The position numbers were made by a program, and so were the translations under genes. The notes beneath the pieces are model-generated. The model saw nothing but the letters and a program-made list of their open reading frames with translations. It was not told the origin of the DNA and ran no database searches. Shown in pieces: positions 10,380 through 15,870 of a DNA stretch of 15,870 nucleotides (positions are counted from its first letter, which is position 1; the number at the start of each line of letters is the position of its first letter). The DNA is from Erythrobacter sp. 34-65-8 (GTDB taxonomy: Bacteria > Pseudomonadota > Alphaproteobacteria > Sphingomonadales > Sphingomonadaceae): the NCBI GenBank assembly GCA_002278985.1, contig NCJP01000009.1:1-15870 (forward strand). The letters are read 5' to 3'.

Positions 10380-10423
10380 ACAGAAAAAGGGCGGCTCCTT
10401 CGCAGGGGCCGCCCTTTTTCTGT
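10380..10423. terminator. Strong bidirectional intrinsic terminator
   Basis: ACAGAAAAAGGGCGGC (10380-10395) and its exact complement GCCGCCCTTTTTCTGT (10408-10423) form a perfect 16-bp stem. CCT/AGG plus a T-G pair extend it to about 20 bp around the tetraloop TCGC. A five-A run and a five-T run flank the GC core symmetrically, so it can stop transcripts from the acnA-rhodanese side (+) and from the convergent CTERM gene (-). Confidence 0.95.
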
Positions 10424-10444
10424 ATGCTCCGAAGCCCGTGCGGA

Positions 10445-11800
10445 TCAACCGCCGCGGATCACCCTGAACTTGCGCCGTCCCAGGATCGCGGCTGCCGCAG
10501 CGCCGAACAGGATCATCATCGGCGGGGCCGGGACCGGGGTACCGCCCGTAGTGTTCCCGGAGGTGTTACCCGAAGTATTGCCGGACGTGTTGCCGGACGT
10601 GTTGCCCGAGGTGTTTCCGGACGTATTGCCCGAGGTGCTGCTGACATTGCCGGACGAGCTCGTGCTGCTGGTAATGTTGCCCGACGAGCTGGTGCTGGTC
10701 GACACGTTGCCCGATGTTGAGCTGGAACTGGTCACATTCCCCGAGGTCGAGCTGGAGGTGGAAGATGACGTCGAGGACGAGCTGGACACGTTGCCCGACG
10801 AACTGGAGCTGACGTTGCCGGACGAGCTCGAGCTGACATTGCCCGACGAGCTGGAACTGGCGTTGTTGCCCGAGCTGGACGAAACATTCCCGGAGCTGGA
10901 CGAGACACTGCCCGAGCTTGAGGATACGTTGCCGGAGCTGGTGCTCGTGCTGCTGGTCACGCCGCCGGTCGAGGTAGAGACGCCACCGGTCGAGGTAGAG
11001 ACCCCGCCAGTGCTGGTGGAGGTCGAAACGCCGCCGGTCGAGGTCGACACCCCGCCGGTGGTCGAACTGCTGCCGCCCGTCGAGCTGGTGGTGGTCGAAC
11101 TCAGGCCGCCCGTCGTAGTGGTCGACGTAAGCCCGCCGGTCGAGGTCGAGGTCGACGTGCCACCGCTGGTGTTGTTGTTGTCGATAATGATGTTGATGCC
11201 GCTGGTGCTGCCGCTGGTCGTGCCATTGCTCGTGCCGCCGGAGGTGGTGGTGGTCGAAGTAATGGCCACGGACCCGCCCGAGCCGCCGCTGCCGCCCACG
11301 AAGCCGCCGAAGAAGCCGCCGCCGAAACCGCCACCGAAACCGCCGCCGCCGCCAACCACGGTGACCCCGCTGCCGCCGCCACCGCTCACCGGAGGAAGCG
11401 CGGGCAGGGGAAGCGGCATCGGCATCGGCGTCGGCATGGCTGCCATGGCATACTGGTAGGCCGGCGCGCATTCTCCGTATGGATTGGCGCCATATGCATT
11501 GGCGCTGCCGGGAATGGTGCGCGATCCGTCCGTGTAGCCGAGGGGCTGCGGAACGATCGTACCCGGGCCCGCCGGAACGCATTCGACAGTCGGCCGGACG
11601 ACGCGCCGCTTGCGCTGCACGGTCTTGGGCACCTGCCGTTTGGCGGTCTTCTGCTTGACATAGCGCGGCTGGCTCTTGACCGACTTGTACGACGGCCGTT
11701 CCGTCGCCATCGGTTCAGCGACGTGGACCGCGCCTCCTGCTAGCAGCGCTGTGCCCGCGGCAGTCGCGGACAGTTTCGCCAGGGCCAATTTTACCGACAT
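10445..11800 (-). CDS. Secreted Gly/Ser/Thr/Asn-rich repeat protein with a PEP-CTERM/VPLPA-like sorting tail
   Basis: I recognise no enzymatic family. From ATG 11800 the product is 451 residues: a signal peptide (about 1-29, MSVKLALAKLSATAAG...AVHVA); a Lys/Arg-rich stretch (37-70); a segment with two cysteines, 74 and 111; a Met/Pro run (120-137); a glycine-rich block (139-177, GGGFGGGFGGG); then about 240 residues of low-complexity Ser/Thr/Gly/Asn repeats. The C-terminus reads TPVPAPPMMILFGAAAAAILGRRKFR: a Pro motif, a hydrophobic helix and a basic end, as in PEP-CTERM and VPLPA-CTERM substrates of exosortases. A surface or matrix protein, perhaps glycosylated, is inferred. The start is supported by AGAGAG about 7 bases upstream. 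A 481-residue reading from 11890 lacks such support. No exosortase gene is in the window. Confidence 0.85.
   Translation of the reverse strand: MSVKLALAKLSATAAGTALLAGGAVHVAEPMATERPSYKSVKSQPRYVKQKTAKRQVPKTVQRKRRVVRPTVECVPAGPGTIVPQPLGYTDGSRTIPGSANAYGANPYGECAPAYQYAMAAMPTPMPMPLPLPALPPVSGGGGSGVTVVGGGGGFGGGFGGGFFGGFVGGSGGSGGSVAITSTTTTSGGTSNGTTSGSTSGINIIIDNNNTSGGTSTSTSTGGLTSTTTTGGLSSTTTSSTGGSSSTTGGVSTSTGGVSTSTSTGGVSTSTGGVSTSTGGVTSSTSTSSGNVSSSSGSVSSSSGNVSSSSGNNASSSSSGNVSSSSSGNVSSSSSGNVSSSSSTSSSTSSSTSGNVTSSSSTSGNVSTSTSSSGNITSSTSSSGNVSSTSGNTSGNTSGNTSGNTSGNTSGNTSGNTTGGTPVPAPPMMILFGAAAAAILGRRKFRVIRGG
10547..10630 (-). repeat. Tandem 12-bp repeat encoding GNTS x7
   Basis: Seven units of 12 bases encode GNTS six times and GNTT once (residues 391-418) just before the VPAPP tail. 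Units differ at silent positions (GGC/GGG, AAC/AAT, ACG/ACT/ACC), so the array is not freshly duplicated. Unit loss or gain would keep the frame and change only spacer length. Confidence 0.9.
10787..10858 (-). repeat. Tandem 24-bp repeat encoding SSSSSGNV x3
   Basis: Three consecutive octapeptides (residues 315-338) lie inside a longer field of related SGNV/SGSV units (about 288-386). This is an in-frame coding repeat with diverged codons. Confidence 0.85.
10958..11056 (-). repeat. Degenerate repeat encoding STSTGGV units
   Basis: Residues 249-281 repeat GGVSTST-type units with one two-residue expansion (STSTST). This is a distinct repeat block from the SGNV and GNTS arrays nearer the C-terminus, so the protein has three repeat classes in series. 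Confidence 0.8.
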
Positions 11801-11894
11801 GGGCAAGCTCTCTTGTTGCATCCGGGTCGTGGGTGGAAACGGCGGCTCCGCCCCCATGAACACGTCCCTGTGGCAGCAAGAAGCGACCAAGTCC

Positions 11895-11919
11895 TTAAAC
11901 GGGCAATCACATTAACCAT
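11895..11919. promoter_or_regulatory. CtrA-like half-sites upstream of the CTERM gene
   Basis: TTAACCAT (11912-11919) is the known alphaproteobacterial CtrA half-site form. A second TTAA is at 11895-11898, but 13 bases away rather than the canonical 7. The sites lie about 95-120 bases upstream of the CTERM start. TTAA is rare in DNA this GC-rich, which makes the pair notable but not proven. Confidence 0.3.
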
Positions 11920-11938
11920 GAATTGGCAGCCCGGCGGC

Positions 11939-11961
11939 AAAAAAGCGCGCCGATTTCCGGC
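11939..11961 (-). terminator. Possible weak terminator after ruvB
   Basis: On the minus strand GCCG-GAAAT-CGGC (complement of 11949-11961) is followed by GCGC and six T (complement of 11939-11944). It lies about 60 bases past the ruvB stop. The stem is only 4-5 bp. A second small stem, CCGGC-GAAGG-GCCGG, overlaps it upstream. Weak, but correctly placed. Confidence 0.35.
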
Positions 11962-12019
11962 CCTTCGCCGGGACTGTCCCGTTATGGAACCGAACTCGCG
12001 GCAAAACCCAACGAAATCA

Positions 12020-13048
<1,029 letters not shown>

Positions 13049-13060
13049 GACACCCCCATA

Positions 13061-13092
13061 CCGTCATGCTGAACTTGTTTCAGCATCCATGG
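13061..13092 (+). repeat. Palindromic intergenic repeat, copy A (REP-like)
   Basis: CCGTC, then stem ATGCTGAA (13066-13073), loop CTTGT, stem TTCAGCAT (13079-13086), then CCATGG. It is an 8-bp perfect hairpin. From memory, this GAACxTGTTTCAG palindrome is frequent in Sphingomonadales intergenic regions. It is paired in inverted orientation with copy B. Confidence 0.85.
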
Positions 13093-13194
13093 TGCGGCAA
13101 TCACCGGCCCATGCCCATTGAGCGCAAGCTGTGCGTCCATATCCTCGCCAGCCAGCCGCTGGGTCTGCCACCTCTGGCTCCGCGCACGGGGCAG

Positions 13195-13225
13195 CATGGA
13201 CCCTGAAACAGGTTCAGGGTGACGA
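13195..13225 (-). repeat. Palindromic intergenic repeat, copy B (inverted partner of A)
   Basis: Read on the minus strand it is TCGTC, stem ACCCTGAA, loop CCTGT, stem TTCAGGGT, then CCATG. Compared with copy A, two stem pairs differ and both arms changed together (T-A to C-G, G-C to C-G), so pairing is kept. The A and B copies bound a 102-base segment between ruvB and ruvA. Confidence 0.85.
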
Positions 13226-13244
13226 CCTCGAGAGAGAGGATTGC

Positions 13245-13856
13245 TCACCCCGCCGCCCGCTTCAGCGCCACGCGAATGAGATCGCTCTCGCTCGCCCCCT
13301 CGCCCAGTTCACCTTGCGCCAGGGCTACGGCGCGGGCGGCGACTGCGGGTTTGAAGCCGAGGTTTTCCAGCGCGCTGACTGCATCTGCGCTGGCAGTTCC
13401 GGCCTGGGTCACGCCTGCCAGCGGCACACCGCCGGCCATGCCGCCACCCGGCATCGCGCCCGCCTTGTCCTTCAGCTCGTTGACGATCCGCCCCGCCAGC
13501 TTCGGCCCGACCCCGTTGGCGCGGGCGACCACGGCCGCATCGCCTTGCGAGCAGGCCGCCTGCAATTCGCCCGCCGACAGCGCGGAGAGGATCGCCAGCG
13601 CCACCTTGCTGCCCACCCCCTGCACTTGCGTCAGCAGGCGGAACCAGTCGCGCTCTCCGGCCTCGGCGAAACCGAGCAGGCGCATGTCGTTCTCGGAAAC
13701 CTGCAGGTCGGTGTAGAGCGTGCAGGCCTCGCCCCGTTCGCCCAGCGCGGCCAGCGTCTTGGCCGAGCAGTGGACGAGGTAGCCCACGCCCGCGACGTCG
13801 ATCACCGCCCAGTCGGCGCCGGTTTCGTCAAGCAAGCCCTTCAGTTTCGCAATCAT
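13245..13856 (-). CDS. ruvA: Holliday junction DNA-binding protein RuvA
   Basis: RuvA binds four-way junctions as a tetramer and loads RuvB. The protein is 203 residues, the full family length, with three domains. The N-terminal OB fold starts MIAKLKGLL and includes [11 protein letters not shown] (21-31). Domain II has two helix-hairpin-helix motifs, [16 protein letters not shown] (78-93) and [19 protein letters not shown] (113-131). After a Gly/Ala/Met-rich flexible linker (133-155) comes the RuvB-contacting domain III (156-203, [22 protein letters not shown]). The acidic pin lies in the region around [10 protein letters not shown] (54-63), as in the family. It is divergent from aroC. The gene order ruvC-ruvA-ruvB common in bacteria is not kept, since ruvC is absent from the upstream side. 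The identification is certain. Confidence 0.97.
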   Translation of the reverse strand: MIAKLKGLLDETGADWAVIDVAGVGYLVHCSAKTLAALGERGEACTLYTDLQVSENDMRLLGFAEAGERDWFRLLTQVQGVGSKVALAILSALSAGELQAACSQGDAAVVARANGVGPKLAGRIVNELKDKAGAMPGGGMAGGVPLAGVTQAGTASADAVSALENLGFKPAVAARAVALAQGELGEGASESDLIRVALKRAAG

Positions 13857-13977
13857 CGCTATCTTTCTGCGCTACCGCTTCGCTGCTTGAGCGCGTTTTG
13901 TTCCTGCCGTAAAGCGCGCGGTTTGGCCAGTGCGGCGCGAGCATTATCGTCATACGCTGCTGAACGGCGCGGGCCGC

Positions 13978-14012
13978 TTGACACCTGCTTGACGAAGTTG
14001 ACACCGTGTCAA
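13978..14012. promoter_or_regulatory. Cluster of TTGACAC half-sites, including a perfect 15-base palindrome
   Basis: TTGACAC is at 13978-13984, TTGACG at 13989-13994 and TTGACAC at 13998-14004. GTGTCAA at 14006-14012 forms the exact dyad TTGACACCGTGTCAA with the third copy. So there are three direct and one inverted half-sites in 35 bases. This looks like an operator array for a dimeric regulator acting on ruvA, aroC or both. TTGACA also equals a -35 consensus, but no -10 box sits at 16-18 bases from any copy on either strand. Confidence 0.55.
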
Positions 14013-14022
14013 GCCAGTCCAA

Positions 14023-14054
14023 CAGGAATAACCAGTTGAATATCCTGTATTTTT
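14023..14054 (+). terminator. Terminator-like hairpin inside the ruvA-aroC gap
   Basis: CAGGAATA (14023-14030) pairs with TATCCTG (14041-14047) with one bulged A, around a ten-base loop. TATTTTT (14048-14054) follows. It could end or attenuate a short rightward transcript beginning near the TTGACAC cluster. The stem is AT-rich and short for this genome, so support is moderate to weak. Confidence 0.3.
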
Positions 14055-14078
14055 CGGCGCGCCCTGCCCGAATTCTGC

Positions 14079-14158
14079 GAGGGGAGCCCCCGCCCCCTCT
14101 CCCTCGCTGCGAAGAGCAGCGGGCACTGCCTGCAGGCGGGCCGTCACGCCACGGTGCC
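14079..14158. other. Run of consecutive GC hairpins upstream of aroC
   Basis: GAGGGG/CCCCTC (14079-14084 with 14094-14099), CGCTGC-GAAGA-GCAGCG (14105-14121), the palindrome GCCTGCAGGC (14128-14137) and CCGT/ACGG (14141-14144 with 14151-14154), the last two enclosed by GGCAC/GTGCC (14122-14126 with 14154-14158). It may be a structured leader or a small RNA. High GC alone gives many such stems. Confidence 0.3.
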
Positions 14159-14276
14159 AGATCGCGCGCTTGTAGGAAAACGGTTCTTCGCGCCTCCTTT
14201 GCGTCTTGATGCGCGCGAAACAATCCTATGCGCCGACAGATTGGACAGCCGCCCGAAGTTGCGCCAAATGCCTGCC

Positions 14277-15344
14277 ATGAGCTGGAACACTTTCGGGCGG
14301 GTTTTCCGCATGACGACCTGGGGCGAAAGCCATGGCCCCGCATTGGGCGCGGTGGTGGACGGGTGCCCGCCGGGGCTCGCCCTCGATGAAGCCGCGATCC
14401 AGCCGTTCCTCGACGCCCGCCGCCCGGGGCAGAACAAGTTCACCACCCAGCGCAACGAACCGGACCAGGTCCGCGTGCTCTCCGGCGTGTTCGAAGGGCG
14501 CACCACCGGCACGCCGATCAGCCTGATGATCGAGAACACCGACCAGCGCAGCAAGGACTATTCGGAGATCGCCCAGGCTTACCGGCCCGGCCATGCCGAC
14601 TATGCCTATGACGCCAAGTACGGCCTGCGTGACTATCGCGGCGGCGGGCGCTCCAGTGCGCGCGAAACGGCGGCGCGGGTGGCGGCAGGCGCAGTGGCGC
14701 GGCTGGTGATCCCGGAGGTCACCCTGCTTGCCTATGTGGCCGAGATCGGCGGCGATGCGGTCGACCCGGCCAATTTCGACGCGGGTGAAATCGGCAACAA
14801 CCCGTTCTGGTGCCCCGATGCCGTCGCCGCCAAGCGGTGGGAGAAACTGGTGGACGAGGCCCGGCTGGCGGGCTCCTCGCTCGGCGCGGTGGTCGAATGC
14901 GTCGCCACCGGCGTGCCCGCCGGATGGGGCGCGCCGATCTACGCCAAGCTCGATGCCGATCTGGCCGCCGCGATGATGGGGATCAACGCGGTCAAGGGCG
15001 TGGAAATCGGCGACGGCTTCGGCGCGGCGCGCCTCTCGGGCGAGCAGAACGCCGATCCGATGCGCGCGGGAGAGAATGGCCCCGAGTTCGCGGCCAACCA
15101 TGCGGGCGGGATTGCCGGGGGGATCAGCACCGGCCAGCCGGTGGTTTGCCGGGTCGCGTTCAAGCCGACCAGCTCGATCCTGACCCCGGTGCCCTCGATC
15201 ACCCGCGATGGCGCGGAAACCGAGGTCCGGACCAAGGGTCGGCATGACCCCTGCGTGGGCATTCGCGGCACCCCGGTGGTGGAGGCGATGATGGCGCTTG
15301 TGCTGGCCGACCACAAGCTGCTGCACCGGGGCCAGTGCGGATAA
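14277..15344 (+). CDS. aroC: Chorismate synthase
   Basis: AroC removes phosphate from 5-enolpyruvylshikimate-3-phosphate to make chorismate, the last shikimate step, using reduced FMN in the cytoplasm. From ATG 14277 the product is 355 residues. Family signatures are all present: [20 protein letters not shown] (Glu17, His19), [10 protein letters not shown] (24-33), [15 protein letters not shown] (47-61), RPGHADYAY (His106), [20 protein letters not shown] (122-141), [13 protein letters not shown] in the C-terminal half, and [23 protein letters not shown] near the end. The in-frame ATG at 14268 would add MPA. The MSWNTFG start is preferred by family pattern. Neither has a strong Shine-Dalgarno. 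Longer in-frame readings into the structured leader are rejected. It is divergent from ruvA and convergent with the Smr gene across an inverted repeat. Confidence 0.97.
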   Translation: MSWNTFGRVFRMTTWGESHGPALGAVVDGCPPGLALDEAAIQPFLDARRPGQNKFTTQRNEPDQVRVLSGVFEGRTTGTPISLMIENTDQRSKDYSEIAQAYRPGHADYAYDAKYGLRDYRGGGRSSARETAARVAAGAVARLVIPEVTLLAYVAEIGGDAVDPANFDAGEIGNNPFWCPDAVAAKRWEKLVDEARLAGSSLGAVVECVATGVPAGWGAPIYAKLDADLAAAMMGINAVKGVEIGDGFGAARLSGEQNADPMRAGENGPEFAANHAGGIAGGISTGQPVVCRVAFKPTSSILTPVPSITRDGAETEVRTKGRHDPCVGIRGTPVVEAMMALVLADHKLLHRGQCG

Positions 15345-15354
15345 GATAACAAGC

Positions 15355-15441
15355 CCGTTCGTGTCGAGCGCAGGCCGAAGGCCGTAGTCGAGACACCTCC
15401 GTCCGGCGCCTGCGTGTCTCGACTTCGCTCGACACGAACGG
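15355..15441. repeat. Composite inverted repeat between aroC and the Smr gene
   Basis: Outer arms CCGTTCGTGTCGAGCG (15355-15370) and CGCTCGACACGAACGG (15426-15441) are perfect complements of 16 bases. Inner arms AGTCGAGACAC (15386-15396) and GTGTCTCGACT (15414-15424) add 11 more around a 17-base loop. The left arm carries 15 extra bases (15371-15385) containing a GGCC-GAA-GGCC side hairpin, opposite a single T on the right. From memory, GTTCGTGTCGAGCGAAGTCGAGACAC-like units are widespread in Sphingomonadales intergenic DNA. It may also terminate aroC and the convergent gene, although no T-run follows. Confidence 0.88.
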
Positions 15442-15455
15442 AACCGGGCGGTGCC

Positions 15456-15870
15456 CTACCGCCTGCGCCTGAGCACGAGGTAAAGTGCGCCCTCGCCGCC
15501 GTGGCGGCGGTGGGCCTTGCGAATCGCGGCAATGTCGCTCCCGTGCGGCCCGGCGGCGAGCCAGTCGAGCAGCTTGGCCCGGATCGCCCCGCGCCGATCC
15601 CCCCGGTCCGCCGCTTCGACCGGGCGCGGCTTGCCCGCGATCACCAGCACCACCCGCGCGCCCAGGGCCTTGGCCTGCATGAGACCGTCATCGAGCCGGT
15701 CATGCGCCGAATCAAGCGTATGGCCATGCAGGTCGAGGGTGAAATCGGGATCGATCGACCCGGCTTTGAATCGCCGCTCCCAATGGGAATCGAGACCGGT
15801 ATCGGCGCGCACGGGAGCCGGGGCCAGAGCCGGGACCCGAGCCGGGGCCCGAGCAGGAGCAGGCGCGACA
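15456..15870 (-). CDS. Smr/MutS2-like domain protein, 5'-partial
   Basis: The frame runs from the TAG at 15456 to the window edge without a stop, so the N-terminus is missing. A GTG at 15812 is only an internal Val codon in APVRADTG. The visible 137 or so residues begin with an Ala/Pro/Arg-rich linker (VAPAPARAPARV...) and continue into an Smr domain. Its motifs are LDLHGHTLDSAHDRL (the DLHG signature), VVLVIAGKPRPVE (where many homologues read TGKG or TGK), RGAIRAKLLDWL, and HRRHGGEGALYLVLRRRR at the C-terminus. Smr domains are usually nicking or RNA endonucleases, or bind nucleic acid. Stand-alone forms like this one have no settled role. It is convergent with aroC. Family assignment is strong, function is not. 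Confidence 0.9.
   Translation of the reverse strand, partial: VAPAPARAPARVPALAPAPVRADTGLDSHWERRFKAGSIDPDFTLDLHGHTLDSAHDRLDDGLMQAKALGARVVLVIAGKPRPVEAADRGDRRGAIRAKLLDWLAAGPHGSDIAAIRKAHRRHGGEGALYLVLRRRR

Larger units (their letters stand above)
13857..14276. other. 420-base divergent intergenic region between ruvA and aroC
   Basis: I see no convincing protein gene here. A 67-codon frame from a GTG at 14006 and a longer minus-strand frame have no ribosome-binding site and no recognisable product. The region contains, from left to right, the TTGACAC half-site cluster, a hairpin with a following T-rich stretch, several GC hairpins, and near aroC an inverted repeat TTCGCGC/GCGCGAA (14187-14193 and 14213-14219). 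It must hold the promoters for both ruvA and aroC, but no -35/-10 pair is convincing. The best weak candidate for aroC is CTTGAT (14205-14210) with TATGCG (14227-14232). Confidence 0.7.

Noticed and set aside
10547..11056. CRISPR array or noncoding satellite
   Set aside because: The periodic sequence is coding, with 12-24 base in-frame units, silent-site divergence and no spacers.
10470..11459. 329-codon plus-strand frame with striking LPDELEL/LPEVLPD repeats opposite the CTERM gene
   Set aside because: It is the antisense shadow of the Ser/Gly/Asn repeats. The minus-strand frame has a signal peptide, ribosome-binding site and sorting tail, while the plus frame has none and ends arbitrarily.
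13857..13990. LexA (SOS) box for ruvAB
   Set aside because: I looked for GTTC-N7-GTTC or its complement upstream of ruvA and found no match with correct spacing.
13828..14343. Possible minus-strand gene in the ruvA-aroC gap
   Set aside because: It overlaps both the ruvA start and the aroC N-terminus, has no recognisable domain, no ribosome-binding site, and Arg/Ser-rich shadow composition.

Overview
The window (15,870 bases, very GC-rich, dense coding with strong third-position GC) looks like chromosomal core sequence from an alphaproteobacterium of the Sphingomonadales, most likely Erythrobacteraceae. This placement is an inference from protein style, the sphingomonad-type intergenic palindromes and a VPxPx-type C-terminal sorting signal. 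No alignment was run. There is no integrase, transposase gene, tRNA, rRNA or CRISPR array in the window.

Layout. (1) Positions 1-3780, + strand: a tightly packed run of five genes: the 3' part of ispG (isoprenoid MEP pathway), an unnamed six-helix membrane protein, an MntP-type manganese exporter, a zinc-dependent histone-deacetylase-family amidohydrolase, and a small lipoprotein with a one-cysteine thioredoxin fold. Stop and start codons overlap or nearly touch at every junction. (2) 3898-6017: two L,D-transpeptidases of different families pointing at each other with 8 bases between their stop codons, one apparently Tat-exported and one Sec-exported. (3) 6195-7076: an EamA/DMT transporter, divergent from the second transpeptidase. 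(4) 7261-10361: aconitase AcnA, overlapping by four bases with a lipoprotein rhodanese, followed by a very strong bidirectional terminator. (5) 10445-11800, - strand: a secreted low-complexity Gly/Ser/Thr/Asn repeat protein with a PEP-CTERM/VPLPA-like tail. (6) 12020-13856, - strand: ruvB and ruvA, unusually separated by an inverted pair of palindromic repeats. (7) 13857-14276: a 420-base divergent region with a TTGACAC half-site cluster and several hairpins. (8) 14277-15344: aroC. (9) 15355-15441: a composite inverted repeat. (10) 15456 to the right edge, - strand: the 3' part of an Smr-domain protein gene.

Most genes are housekeeping (isoprenoid, TCA cycle, shikimate, recombination). Envelope functions recur: two peptidoglycan L,D-transpeptidases, two thiol-type lipoproteins and one probable exosortase substrate. 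I did not find a convincing new multi-gene system. The best leads are the CTERM repeat protein, the TTGACAC cluster between ruvA and aroC, and the two inverted-repeat elements, one of which shows compensatory base changes.
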